64,000 nt of DNA from Arachidicoccus terrestris. Its GTDB lineage: Bacteria; Bacteroidota; Bacteroidia; Chitinophagales; Chitinophagaceae. The DNA is taken from NCBI RefSeq assembly GCF_020042345.1, contig NZ_CP083387.1:2728001-2792000 (forward strand), in the 5' to 3' direction. How positions within the stretch are numbered: the first letter of the stretch is position 1; every line of letters starts with the position of its first letter. Under the pieces are notes generated by a model. The model saw only the letters and a list, made by a program, of their open reading frames with translations. It did not search any database and was not told the origin of the DNA. This document shows, one piece after another, positions 16,749 to 25,963 of the stretch. The position numbers and the translations under genes were made by a program.

Positions 16749-17777
16749 TTATCGTTGGCTGGCCATCGCATCTGCTTCAATAATAGCGTTTGCGAATGCT
16801 GCTGGCGCTTCTTCAGGCAGATCATGTCCGATACCGCCTGTGATGGTATGATGTTTATACTTTCCTGTATACTTATTTCGGTAAGCATCTGGCGAAGGAT
16901 GAGGAGCTCCATTTGCATCTCCTTCTAAAGTGACTGTCGGAACGTGAATGGCAGGCCCCCCGGCCAGCCTGGATTCTATGGCAGCATAGTTTTTTTCTCC
17001 TTTCACCAGTCCTAAGCGGTATCTGTAGTTATGAATAACGATCGCTACATGATCGGGGTTATCAAAGGATTTGGCTTCCTGATTAAATGTAGCCTCATCG
17101 AATTTCCAGTCGGGAGAGGCGAGTTGCCAGATTAATTTCGCAAAGTCTCTGGTATGCTCTTTATAGCCAAGCTCTCCACGTTCGGTTGCGAAATAAAACT
17201 GATACCACCAGGATAGTTCTGCTTTTGGAGACAAAGGCTTTATGGCTGTTTTTGGATTGCCTATTAGGTAACCGCTTACTGCAACGAGGGCGGTGCATCT
17301 TTCAGGATGAAGTGCCGCGATGATATCCGCCGTTCTGGCTCCCCAGTCGAATCCCCCAATAATGGCCTTTTGAATATGAAGTGCATCCATAAAGTCAAGG
17401 AGGTCTTGTGCGAGTGCGCCTGGCTGGCCGCTACGGGGCGTACCGGCTGAAAGGAAGCGGGTGGATCCGAAACCGCGGGCATATGGCACAAACACGTGAT
17501 AGCCTTTCTCAGCCAGAATAGCGGCAGCTTTAGAATAGCTATTGATACCATATGGCCAGCCATGAAGTAATATGACGGGTTGGCCTTTCGAAGGTCCTGC
17601 CTCGATATAGCCCACATTCAGGAGGCCGGCATTGATCTGCTTAAGGCTATCGGTAATTGTTAAATTGTTATCGGGAATGTTACCCGGTTTGGCTGCCATA
17701 GCTGCAGTTGCGCAAAATACGGTAATGAAAAGAAGGATTACCTGAAGTTTTTGTTTGGAAGAAATAATTGTCTGCAT
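16749..17777 (-). CDS. Exported alpha/beta hydrolase, epoxide hydrolase/dehalogenase-like
   Basis: 342 residues from the ATG at 17777 (MQTIISSKQKL), which gives a clear signal peptide (VILLFITVFCATAAMA); the frame is open 69 codons further upstream but would reach into the DoxX gene. The alpha/beta-hydrolase core shows oxyanion motif LHGWPYG, nucleophile elbow GGFDWGAR with Asp as nucleophile (as in epoxide hydrolases and haloalkane dehalogenases) and catalytic His in TGGIGHDLPEE. The exact substrate cannot be told. It lies downstream of the DoxX-like gene after 58 bp and probably shares its promoter. Confidence 0.85.
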   Translation of the reverse strand: MQTIISSKQKLQVILLFITVFCATAAMAAKPGNIPDNNLTITDSLKQINAGLLNVGYIEAGPSKGQPVILLHGWPYGINSYSKAAAILAEKGYHVFVPYARGFGSTRFLSAGTPRSGQPGALAQDLLDFMDALHIQKAIIGGFDWGARTADIIAALHPERCTALVAVSGYLIGNPKTAIKPLSPKAELSWWYQFYFATERGELGYKEHTRDFAKLIWQLASPDWKFDEATFNQEAKSFDNPDHVAIVIHNYRYRLGLVKGEKNYAAIESRLAGGPAIHVPTVTLEGDANGAPHPSPDAYRNKYTGKYKHHTITGGIGHDLPEEAPAAFANAIIEADAMASQR

Positions 17778-17835
17778 GAGTTGGAAATTGAGTTGTATTA
17801 ATATATTGAATGGAATCAAGAAGGTATTGGTCTTC

Positions 17836-18228
17836 TTATCTTTTACTGTTAGCGTATATGGCCGGATATAGCTTGCGATATTGCATATAAGTGACAGAAA
17901 TGATCGTAAAGGCAATGATCGCATCAACAGTGGCCGGGAACCCCAGGACCGCCATTTTAGACAAGAACGCAAAGATGATGTCAAAGAAAATGCCGGCGAA
18001 TACCCATTCCTTTAACCGTAACAGACGGTTGGGAATCAACAGGAGAATAATGCCCGAGATCTTAGCGATGCCCAGAATGTAGATAAAATGAGGCGGATAA
18101 CCGAGTTTAACGGTGATGTCCCATACGACAGGATTTTTGGTAAGCTCACAGATGCCACTTGCGCCAAACCATAAGGAAATGAGAATCGCGCCGGCGTAGT
18201 AGACAGTTTTTGAAAACTTGTTGTTCAT
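17836..18228 (-). CDS. DoxX-like integral membrane protein
   Basis: 130 residues with four hydrophobic helices. The first, VYYAGAILISLWFGASGI, and the segment LGYPPHFIYILGIAKISGIILLLIPN are characteristic of the DoxX-like (PF13564-type) family, whose members accompany oxidoreductases or hydrolases; biochemical role unclear. First gene of a two-gene minus-strand unit with the exported hydrolase. A 16-bp palindrome lies 26 bp upstream of the start. Confidence 0.85.
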   Translation of the reverse strand: MNNKFSKTVYYAGAILISLWFGASGICELTKNPVVWDITVKLGYPPHFIYILGIAKISGIILLLIPNRLLRLKEWVFAGIFFDIIFAFLSKMAVLGFPATVDAIIAFTIISVTYMQYRKLYPAIYANSKR

Positions 18229-18253
18229 GATTTTGAATTTTGTTTTTGTTGAT

Positions 18254-18269
18254 GGTGCAAAGTTGCACC
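18254..18269. promoter_or_regulatory. Palindrome upstream of the DoxX/hydrolase unit
   Basis: GGTGCAA-AG-TTGCACC is a perfect 7-bp inverted repeat with a 2-base centre, 26 bp upstream of the DoxX start codon on the minus strand. Position and symmetry suggest a repressor site; no candidate regulator gene is adjacent. Confidence 0.4.
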
Positions 18270-18316
18270 GGTTCTTACCTGCTTCATATTGGTAATAGCT
18301 TTAAGTGGACAAATAG

Positions 18317-18583
18317 CCGGTCGAACCCGACGAAACTGCGTTTTGGGATGACGCAGGAGTAGACAGTTTTTGTTATTGGGGCTGGTTGAAGAACTTCGTT
18401 CGAACGGGTGTTCAAAGTGGCCATTTTGAGTCAGTCAAGCCTGATTGGTTTGATGCGTTAGCATGGGGGGAGGCTTTACATGAAAGGTTATTTCTATTGG
18501 CCCGGCACTATACTGGGGTTGCCTCTTTTGGCAGAGAGGCCTGCTGGATGATAACTAAATGTCACTTGTTGGCTGGCCCGTAA
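18317..18583 (+). pseudogene. Possible remnant of an unidentified gene
   Basis: A plus-strand frame of 88 codons between a TAG at 18314 and a TAA at 18581 without a good start codon (a TTG at 18386 only). The product has a protein-like composition with six Trp and segments such as FWDDAGVDSFCYWGWL and EALHERLFLLARHYTGV. I recognise no family; it could be a decayed gene fragment or chance. Confidence 0.2.
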
Positions 18584-18835
18584 ATAATGCGCATATAGGA
18601 AGATAGGAGGTACGTGCGACCTTTTGTGGGCCAAATTATCTTGTGAAATTCCTTTTCCGGAATGAACGTATCAAAAGCGCCGCCCTCTATAGCGTACAGT
18701 GAATCATTCTTATGATTTGAAGGATACCAGGGGAAACACGCATTGCCTGCAGGAGAAACTGTTTTTGGACGGAAAGGAATGTTCGCGACACATGAGCACC
18801 GTTTCTGTTGTGCATGTTACTTGGGGTGAAGAATA

Positions 18836-18869
18836 ACAAAAAGGTCCCCCTGCAAAGCAGGGGGACCTT
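18836..18869 (-). terminator. Terminator of the dcw operon
   Basis: AAGGTCCCCCTGC (18841-18853) and GCAGGGGGACCTT (18857-18869) form a perfect 13-bp stem with a 3-base loop. Read on the minus strand it is followed by a T-run, and lies 53 bases after the ftsZ stop codon. This is the best intrinsic terminator in the window. Confidence 0.92.
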
Positions 18870-18921
18870 ACAACTAAAAACCATTTAAACCAAAATATGT
18901 ATTGTTCGATTAAGTGTAAAA

Positions 18922-20979
18922 TCAATCGGGCTTTTTACCTTCTAAAAACGCATTCAGACTGGAAATATTCGTACCCTCTTTTTCGTCTTTATTGACTGTG
19001 TATTTGCTATAGTAGTTTTCTGCCGTACTGCTTTCTGCGCCACCCAGCATTTCGAGGTTGCGTCTTACGTAGGCAGGGACGGCGTCAAAATCGCCATTGG
19101 GATCTCCACTTTGTACGTTATAGGAAAGATTGCGTAACTTCTGAATTCTTTCCTCTGCTTTCCTTTTTTTCATTTCCTCTTCTGAAAGATCCTGATCTCC
19201 ACCAAGTGCAGCCCCTACTGGTTGGGCAGGAGTGGTTACTGGCTGAGGCGTGTCTTTGTATACAATTTGCATTTCTTCTTCCTCTTGCTGAAGATTCGGA
19301 ATCGTGTTCATCGTGGGCCTTTGCTGCACAGGCTGCGGCTGTTGCTGAGAGGCGGAAGGCGTTTGTACAGCAGGTTGTTGCGTAGCGCTTTGTGGCTGCG
19401 GCTGGGCCGGCTTCGGCTGTTGGACAAAGGCATGCTGTGGTTTGGCCGGTTGTGGTGCGTAGATATTGGCGGGCTTGTTTAGGAAACCCGGCACCTGAGT
19501 TGTCTCCGGTTGTTCATTGGTGGCCGTTGTCTCTTTTTCACTGTAGCCGAATTCCAGCTCCGGGGCCTGCGTCGGCTGTTGTTCCTGCACATGTACCTGC
19601 GGAGTAGGAGTGGGGGAAGGGACGGATGCGTTGTTTTCTGAAGGTTGCGCAGCTGCCGCTTGCTGCTGTGGCTCCGCATCCAGGGTAAAATGCACAACTT
19701 CAGGAGCCTGCTCGCTGACAGGTTCTGGCTGTCTTTGCTGCGCTGGGGAATCAGTTTCTTGTGATGGCGCTTGATTTTCGACCAATCTTGGCACCAGGGA
19801 GTCGCTTTCTGTCTGTTGAACGGCTGCCTGAACTGGCTGAGGTGCCGTTTCGGGCTGCTCAGGTGCGGCCTGAACTGTTACCTGCGGTTCTGCGGCAGGC
19901 GTGGCTGATGCAATAGGCTTTGCGACAGGTTGTGGCTTTTCTTGCATGTCTAGGGTGAACAGCACTTTGTCTTTGTCAGCTACTTTTTTAATAGCATCTT
20001 TATCAAACGGATTCTTATGTTCAAAACCGGTGGCGATCAGTGTGACAGATAATCCTTTTCCTAATGTCTCATCAATGCCCATCCCAACAATTACATCTGT
20101 TTCATCACCTGCTTTTTCCCTGACAAAATCATTGATCAGTTCAAACTCATCGGTTCCACACTCAAACTCACCCTCGCTGGTATTAATATTCAACAGAATC
20201 CATTTGGCACCACTGATGTCACTATCGTTTAATAACGGGGAGTTAATGGCATCTTCAATGGCCGTCTGAGCTCTGGCATCACCTTCCGCGACGGCACTAC
20301 CCAAAATGGCGACACCACCTTTGCGCATTACGGTACATACATCCGCAAAGTCAACGTTAATCTGTCCATTAGAGTTGATAATATCAGTAATACATTTGGC
20401 TGCGGTAGAAAGTACATCGTCCGCCTTTCCAAATGCCTCACGCATTTTAAGGTTCTTGTGCTGCATGCGTAACTTGTCATTGCTGATCACCAGTAAGGTA
20501 TCCACATGCGGTTCTAATTCCTTAATACCGCTTTCGGCCTGGCCACGTCTTCTGGGCCCTTCAAAACTGAAAGGTGTCGTAACGATACCAACGGTGAGAA
20601 TGCCCAGATCCTGGCATATTTTTGCAATAATTGGTGCACCGCCCGTACCGGTTCCGCCACCCATGCCGGCGCAAACAAAGGCCATTTTAGTGTTGACCTC
20701 CAGGATTCTTTTAATTTCTTCCAGGGATTCTTCCGTTGCCTGACGCCCTATGGAAGGGTTGGCACCTGCACCCAGACCTTGTGTCAAATGCGGTCCCAGT
20801 TGAATTCTATTGGGTATTGCACTGTTTTCAAGCGCCTGCGCATCTGTATTGCATATGATAAAATCTACATTCTCTATTTTTTGCCCAAACATGTGGTTTA
20901 CTGCATTGCCACCACCGCCGCCAACGCCGATTACTTTAATAATGGATGACTTTTGCTTGGGGATATCAAAGTCGATCAT
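18922..20979 (-). CDS. ftsZ: Cell division GTPase FtsZ, long-linker form
   Basis: 685 residues against ~380-480 in most bacteria. The tubulin-like GTPase polymerises at midcell into the Z-ring. The globular part (1 to ~325) is standard: GVGGGGGNAVNHM at the N-terminus and the tubulin signature GGGTGTG at 107-113. From ~335 to ~590 it is a disordered linker rich in Gln, Pro, Ala and Thr. Then come a charged helix (SEEEMKKRKAEERIQKLRNL), a PAYVRRN motif that resembles the phylum's FtsA-binding peptide, and ~50 further residues. Last gene of the dcw operon, 99 bp after ftsA. Confidence 0.97.
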   Translation of the reverse strand: MIDFDIPKQKSSIIKVIGVGGGGGNAVNHMFGQKIENVDFIICNTDAQALENSAIPNRIQLGPHLTQGLGAGANPSIGRQATEESLEEIKRILEVNTKMAFVCAGMGGGTGTGGAPIIAKICQDLGILTVGIVTTPFSFEGPRRRGQAESGIKELEPHVDTLLVISNDKLRMQHKNLKMREAFGKADDVLSTAAKCITDIINSNGQINVDFADVCTVMRKGGVAILGSAVAEGDARAQTAIEDAINSPLLNDSDISGAKWILLNINTSEGEFECGTDEFELINDFVREKAGDETDVIVGMGIDETLGKGLSVTLIATGFEHKNPFDKDAIKKVADKDKVLFTLDMQEKPQPVAKPIASATPAAEPQVTVQAAPEQPETAPQPVQAAVQQTESDSLVPRLVENQAPSQETDSPAQQRQPEPVSEQAPEVVHFTLDAEPQQQAAAAQPSENNASVPSPTPTPQVHVQEQQPTQAPELEFGYSEKETTATNEQPETTQVPGFLNKPANIYAPQPAKPQHAFVQQPKPAQPQPQSATQQPAVQTPSASQQQPQPVQQRPTMNTIPNLQQEEEEMQIVYKDTPQPVTTPAQPVGAALGGDQDLSEEEMKKRKAEERIQKLRNLSYNVQSGDPNGDFDAVPAYVRRNLEMLGGAESSTAENYYSKYTVNKDEKEGTNISSLNAFLEGKKPD

Positions 20980-21078
20980 AATGTTTCAATTTAAATGGTT
21001 AGTAGTTTTTAAGTGTTTCTCTGTAAAGGTTCAATTTTATATCTAAAAATAATTTTAAACTGTGCCTGGCACGGCCTT

Positions 21079-22545
21079 TTATTTGATGACCTGATCTTCT
21101 TCTTCTTTGAAAAGGTCGATCAGGTTGTTCTTGAATTTTTCCCAGAACATATTCGGTTTACGGGGCGCCTTCGGCTGCTTAGGCGCCGCAGGTGTCTTCT
21201 CTGTTCTGCTTAACACCTCCTGTGGCGTTGACTGTGTTTGCTGCTGGGGCTCATTATTGACCAGAATCTGGCTGGTTTTATGCTTAACAATATTAGACCC
21301 TTCAAAAACTTTACTGTGATTCTCATAATCACTGTAGCCTTTTAAGATCAATCCCAGACAAGTTGAGTAGATCGGGTTTTTCAGTTGCTCAATGTGGTTA
21401 GGGGCCAGGTGTTCATTTGGATAACCGATCCTGGCATTCAGTCCTGTGACGAATTCGGTTAATTGTTTCAAATGTTTGAGCTGCGCGCCACCACCTGTCA
21501 GAATAATACCGCCATTCAGTTTGCGGTTATCCAGACCCACTTGTTTCAAGTGATAAGTTACAAATTCCAGGATCTCGGTCATTCTGGCCTGGATGATATT
21601 CGCCAGGTTCTTCACACTGATCTCTCTGGGTGGCAAACCTCGCAATCCGGGTATTGTGATAAATGCATTGGCCTTGGCCTCATCGGTGAGGGCGGAGCCA
21701 AATTGTTTTTTCATCGCCTCTGCCTGCTGCTTCAGCACACCCAGGCCCAGACGGATATCATGTGTAATGTTTTCACCGCCAAAAGGAATAACGGCGGTAT
21801 GTTTGAGTACACCTTCATAGAATACAGCGAGATCGGAGGTCCCGCCACCGATGTCCAGCACTGCAACGCCTGCTTCCATATCCATGTCGCAAAGAACTGC
21901 CGAAGAAGAAGCCAGCGGCTGTAACACCAGATCTTTTGTTTTTAAGCCGCTTCTTTCCACAGCACGGTTGATATTGCGGATCGCGTTTCTGTCTCCTGTA
22001 ATAATGTGGAAATTAGCACCAACTTTCACGCCATTATAGCCTACAGGGTCTTTGATGAACTGAAAGTTATCCACATAGAAATCCTGTGGAATCACATCGA
22101 TGATCTGATCACCTGCAGGAATAAATGTTTTGCGCTGGTTATCGATGAGCTGCTCGATTTCTACCCGCTGGATTTCGAGTTCTGCATTCTGACGGACAAT
22201 ATCTCCTCTTGTCTGAAGGCTCTTGATATGATGTCCTGCAATACCAACATAAACTTCGTTGATATCCAGATCAGGGTTGCTGGCACGACAGTTCTCCAGT
22301 GCTGCGTTAATAGCACGCATAGTCTGGTCAATATTTAGCACCTGTCCGTGCTGAACACCGTTGCTGGGAGCATGACCAAATCCTAGTATCTCCAGCTTGC
22401 CTTGCGTATTTTTGCGGCCGGCGATGGCGGCGATTTTGGTCGTGCCAATATCGAGTCCGACAATGATGGGTGCATCACTGTCGACAGACATCTGAACCAT
22501 TTCTTCCGCAATTTTCCGTTGCTGTGCGTTTAGATTTTCGTTCAT
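21079..22545 (-). CDS. ftsA: Cell division protein FtsA
   Basis: 488 residues. Actin-like ATPase that tethers FtsZ filaments to the membrane and recruits later division proteins. Visible: phosphate-1 motif IVGLDIGTTKIAAIAG, SHS2 domain (1C) region with VYVGIAGHHIKS, phosphate-2 VLDIGGGTSDLAVF, adenosine motif GGIILTGGGAQLKHL. The tail after ~420 is Gln/Pro/Lys-rich and ends with a probable amphipathic membrane-targeting helix (MFWEKFKNNLIDLFKEE). It begins 3 bp after ftsQ ends. Confidence 0.97.
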   Translation of the reverse strand: MNENLNAQQRKIAEEMVQMSVDSDAPIIVGLDIGTTKIAAIAGRKNTQGKLEILGFGHAPSNGVQHGQVLNIDQTMRAINAALENCRASNPDLDINEVYVGIAGHHIKSLQTRGDIVRQNAELEIQRVEIEQLIDNQRKTFIPAGDQIIDVIPQDFYVDNFQFIKDPVGYNGVKVGANFHIITGDRNAIRNINRAVERSGLKTKDLVLQPLASSSAVLCDMDMEAGVAVLDIGGGTSDLAVFYEGVLKHTAVIPFGGENITHDIRLGLGVLKQQAEAMKKQFGSALTDEAKANAFITIPGLRGLPPREISVKNLANIIQARMTEILEFVTYHLKQVGLDNRKLNGGIILTGGGAQLKHLKQLTEFVTGLNARIGYPNEHLAPNHIEQLKNPIYSTCLGLILKGYSDYENHSKVFEGSNIVKHKTSQILVNNEPQQQTQSTPQEVLSRTEKTPAAPKQPKAPRKPNMFWEKFKNNLIDLFKEEEDQVIK

Positions 22546-22548
22546 TAT

Positions 22549-23433
22549 TTATGGTTTTTTAGTTGTTTTCGAATGGGATGTTTTTTTTATCGTTTTTGTG
22601 GGCATGGTCGCCTTTGGTGGCGGAATGCCGGTAGATTTCCCCGCGGATACCGGTGCCTTTTTAATGCCGGAAGGCTTGCCGGCAGGAACGGCAACCACTT
22701 GACCCTGATACTGGACGTCAATTTCACCGTAAGCGTCCAGCCCTGTTCGGGCAATGACCTGACGGTAGAAACTATATAAGCGATTGAACTTGCTTTCCAG
22801 CGCTTCACCGTTGCCGATACGAATCACCTGATCACCGACGGTAGGCAGTATTTTGAAACCGTCGGCCGGATCATAATCGATCTGCGCAATGAAGCTGTTC
22901 CAGAAAGTATCTTGTATTACGAATTGTGCGATGGCTTTCATATCCATTAATACTGCGCTATCCGGGGCAGACAGTATTTTTTTGTCGGAGGGGAAGCCGG
23001 TGAATACCGGAATACGCGCTACAATATTTCTATTAGTTGGCAGAAAATTGGCCCCACTGTCCAGGTAAAAAGATTTACCATTAATAGTGAATACCCGGGC
23101 GATCGGATCACTTTCTTCCAGGCTTGCCTGTAAGACTTGATCGTTATCAAAGTATAATTTGATCTGGCGGATCCATGGATTTTGCTTCAGCTTGGCTTCA
23201 ATCTCACTGAGGTTGATTTGGCTGATGGGCTTTCCGGGCTTTCCTCCTGCTTCAGCAATATTTTGTTTAATACCTTGTACATCGGTGAATACTTGTTTGG
23301 CTTTCCGGCTTACCTCAACATTGATGCCTTTACATAACTTATCTCCTTTGGTGCTTGCACCAATGAAGAACAGTGCCATGGCGCCAAAGCCAAGCACTAT
23401 CCATGTCAATAATATGAGCTTCTTTTTAATCAT
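22549..23433 (-). CDS. ftsQ: Cell division protein FtsQ/DivIB
   Basis: 294 residues. One N-terminal transmembrane helix (KLILLTWIVLGFGAMALFFIG), then a periplasmic POTRA-like part (around INLSEIEAKLKQNPWIRQIK) and the FtsQ beta domain; the C-terminus is Lys/Pro/Thr-rich. FtsQ bridges early and late divisome proteins with FtsL and FtsB. The sequence is weakly conserved in this phylum and the call relies on topology, the POTRA pattern and the position between murC and ftsA, with a 1-base overlap with murC. Confidence 0.9.
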   Translation of the reverse strand: MIKKKLILLTWIVLGFGAMALFFIGASTKGDKLCKGINVEVSRKAKQVFTDVQGIKQNIAEAGGKPGKPISQINLSEIEAKLKQNPWIRQIKLYFDNDQVLQASLEESDPIARVFTINGKSFYLDSGANFLPTNRNIVARIPVFTGFPSDKKILSAPDSAVLMDMKAIAQFVIQDTFWNSFIAQIDYDPADGFKILPTVGDQVIRIGNGEALESKFNRLYSFYRQVIARTGLDAYGEIDVQYQGQVVAVPAGKPSGIKKAPVSAGKSTGIPPPKATMPTKTIKKTSHSKTTKKP

Positions 23434-24836
23434 TAACTTTTTCTCTCATTATGCTCCAAAATATCTTGAACAGGCAGCAGCAATTCAGCAATATCGCCTG
23501 CGCCACAAAGCACCAATAGAGCAGGGTCTTCCTGTTCAATGGCAGATAATAACTTTTCCTTATCCAATATTCTTTTATCTTCTAAATACATGCCGTTTAA
23601 AATAAGTTCACTACTGACTCCTTCCATGGGCGCTTCCCTTGCCGGATAAACAGGCAACAGTATTACCTCATCTGCTTTGTCCAGTGCCTGAGAGAATTCA
23701 GCCGCGAGGTCTTTTGTCCTGCTATATAGATGTGGCTGAAATACCACCGTCAGTTTTTGACCATATAGGCTTCTGACACCTTCTATTAATGCCGCGATCT
23801 CTTCAGGGTGGTGGGCATAATCATCTATTAATATATGGCGATCAGTTTTCAGGTAATATTCAAACCTTCTTTTAACACCTTTAAAATCCTGCACCGCGGC
23901 CTTTATTTTTTCAGCTGAAATTCTTAAATAGGCTGCCACGCCGACGGCCGCCACCATGTTTTCAACATTATGCAGGCCACCTATAGACAGATGCAGCCCG
24001 TCTATAGGCTGCCCTTTAAACGATACGTCGAATACATAACTGCCGTCTTCCACGCGAAGATTGCGTGCATAAATATCCGCCTCATTATCAAATCTGCTAT
24101 AACGCAGATGGTTGTCCGCTGCCAGTTCACTGTCTCTTTTAAGTCCAAGCTTGCTGATCAGCAAACCGCCCGGCTTAGTCCTGGCAGAGAAGGCGATATA
24201 AGCATTTTCCACTTCTGTGGGGGTGCCATAGATATCCAGGTGGTCCGCATCCATTGCCGTTATGACTGCTATATCAGGAGATAGTTTTAAAAAGGACCGG
24301 TCATACTCATCTGCTTCAATTACGCTGACCGCCTTTTCGCTCGCCCAGAAATTACTGTCATAATTTACTGCAATGCCCCCTAGAAATGCGTTGCATCCAT
24401 ATCCTGTATGTCTTAGAATATGTGCGGTCATCGCTGAAATAGAGGTTTTGCCGTGGCTCCCTCCAACGCATATATTATAGCTCTGCTCAGTTATCCACTG
24501 TAACACATCGCTCCTTTTAACAACTTCCATCCCGCTTTCTCTGCAATAAAGCAATTCTTTGTTACCCGCTGAGATGGCAGGCGTATACACGACCAGTTCT
24601 GTATCTGAAGGCACCAAGCCGGGATTTTCCTCAAAATGTATATGAACGCCTTCTTGCTTCAATGCTGCGGTCAGCGGGGTGGCGTGCCGGTCATATCCCG
24701 CAACGGCAGCGCCCTTACTTTTAAAGAATCTTGCCAGTGCACTCATGCCAATGCCGCCGATGCCAATAAAATAAACTTTCCGGTAATCGTGCAGGCTTCT
24801 GGCCTCTGTTGCGGTATGTTTTAACTCCTGACTCAC
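23433..24836 (-). CDS. murC: UDP-N-acetylmuramate--L-alanine ligase MurC
   Basis: 467 residues. ATP-dependent addition of the first amino acid (L-Ala) to UDP-MurNAc. N-terminal Rossmann motif YFIGIGGIGMSALARFF, ATP-binding GGSHGKTSISAM, Mur signature residues in ADEYDRSFLKLSP and the C-terminal motif IDDYAHHPEEI. Overlaps murG by 4 bp and ftsQ by 1 bp, so it is embedded in tight translational coupling. Confidence 0.97.
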   Translation of the reverse strand: MSQELKHTATEARSLHDYRKVYFIGIGGIGMSALARFFKSKGAAVAGYDRHATPLTAALKQEGVHIHFEENPGLVPSDTELVVYTPAISAGNKELLYCRESGMEVVKRSDVLQWITEQSYNICVGGSHGKTSISAMTAHILRHTGYGCNAFLGGIAVNYDSNFWASEKAVSVIEADEYDRSFLKLSPDIAVITAMDADHLDIYGTPTEVENAYIAFSARTKPGGLLISKLGLKRDSELAADNHLRYSRFDNEADIYARNLRVEDGSYVFDVSFKGQPIDGLHLSIGGLHNVENMVAAVGVAAYLRISAEKIKAAVQDFKGVKRRFEYYLKTDRHILIDDYAHHPEEIAALIEGVRSLYGQKLTVVFQPHLYSRTKDLAAEFSQALDKADEVILLPVYPAREAPMEGVSSELILNGMYLEDKRILDKEKLLSAIEQEDPALLVLCGAGDIAELLLPVQDILEHNERKS

Positions 24837-25954
24837 TGAATCGATTTTAATATTTCTTCTGCGATGACTTCATTTGCATTGGTGATGGCTAAGAGGCTGA
24901 CATTCTCCCGAAACTTCTTCAATTTCTCGTCATCAAATAGTATATCTGTTACAACGCCGAATAACTTTGTAGCTGCATCACTATCCTTGACCATAGCGGC
25001 AGCATCTTTCCGGATCAAGCGCATGGCGTTCTCGGTCTGGTGATCTTCGGATGCGAAGGGATAAGGAACGAACACTGTAGGTTTACCAGCTACACACATT
25101 TCGGCTACTGACATAGCACCTGCACGGGATATAACAATGTCTGCCGCCGCATAGGCTTTGTCAATCTCCTGGATAAACTCGTCCACCCAGACATTACTTT
25201 TATGCATCTTTCCGCTCATGATATAACGGGAAGAATTGTTCTTTCCGGTTTGCCAGATTAGCTGAATATTTAAGGCATGCAGATCAATCAAATGCGCCAG
25301 CATGACCTCGTTAATGCTCCTTGCGCCTAATGAACCACCTACTGCCAGGATCGTTTTTTTGTTTTCATCCAGTCCAAAGAACTTCAGCCCTTCAGCCCGG
25401 GTAACACTCGAATCAGAAATGATTTTTCTGACCGGATTCCCGGTAATGATGATTTTTCCTTTTGGGAAAAATTTCTCCATGGCTTCAGAGGCAACAAATA
25501 TTTTTGTCGCATGTTTGCCGAGTAAAATATTGCTTTTACCGGCAAAGCTGTTCGATTCGTGAATAAAAGTAGGTATCCCCTTTTTCTGAGCGTATCTAAG
25601 TACCGGAAAGGTCGAATAGCCACCCACACCTACAACCGCGTTTGGTCTAAATTGCCCAAATATTTCTTTCACCTGAAAGAAACTTTTAATGAGCTTAAAG
25701 GGAAGACTGATGTTTTTTAATAGGGAACTTCTGTTAAAACCCGCTATGTTGAGTCCCTTGATTTCATATCCCGCTTGCGGCACCTTTTCCATTTCCATCT
25801 TGCCCCTTGCCCCAACGAACAGCAGTTCAATGCCAGGGTCAGATTTGCGCAGGGCATTGGCGATCGCAATGGCAGGGAATATATGACCACCTGTACCACC
25901 GCCGGCGATGATAATGCGTTTAGGATTGTTATATGTATTATTTCCTTTTTCCAT
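24833..25954 (-). CDS. murG: Lipid II synthase MurG
   Basis: 373 residues. Glycosyltransferase (GT28) that adds GlcNAc to lipid I at the inner membrane face. N-terminal glycine loop IIAGGGTGGHIFPAIAIA, second loop VGVGGYSTFPVL, the donor-binding ILAVGGSLGARSINEV and the GAMSVAEMCVAGKPTVFVPYP segment for UDP-GlcNAc are all present. Starts 9 bases after the ftsW stop and overlaps murC. Confidence 0.97.
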   Translation of the reverse strand: MEKGNNTYNNPKRIIIAGGGTGGHIFPAIAIANALRKSDPGIELLFVGARGKMEMEKVPQAGYEIKGLNIAGFNRSSLLKNISLPFKLIKSFFQVKEIFGQFRPNAVVGVGGYSTFPVLRYAQKKGIPTFIHESNSFAGKSNILLGKHATKIFVASEAMEKFFPKGKIIITGNPVRKIISDSSVTRAEGLKFFGLDENKKTILAVGGSLGARSINEVMLAHLIDLHALNIQLIWQTGKNNSSRYIMSGKMHKSNVWVDEFIQEIDKAYAAADIVISRAGAMSVAEMCVAGKPTVFVPYPFASEDHQTENAMRLIRKDAAAMVKDSDAATKLFGVVTDILFDDEKLKKFRENVSLLAITNANEVIAEEILKSIQ

Positions 25955-25963
25955 TTTTTGATA

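Larger units (their letters stand above)
18229..18835. other. Intergenic stretch upstream of the DoxX gene
   Basis: About 600 bases without a secure gene. It includes the DoxX promoter palindrome, a 15-base sequence AGTAGACAGTTTTTG (18358-18372) that also occurs 160 bp away inside the DoxX gene (18198-18212), and a possible gene remnant. From 18586 to 18835 I see nothing. Confidence 0.45.

Noticed and set aside
17778-17984. 69-codon upstream extension of the alpha/beta hydrolase frame
   Set aside because: It would place the signal peptide internally and overlap the DoxX gene.
19222-20743. Long open frames on the plus strand opposite ftsZ
   Set aside because: They mirror the Gln/Pro-rich linker and conserved GTPase codons of ftsZ; no family features and no promoter.
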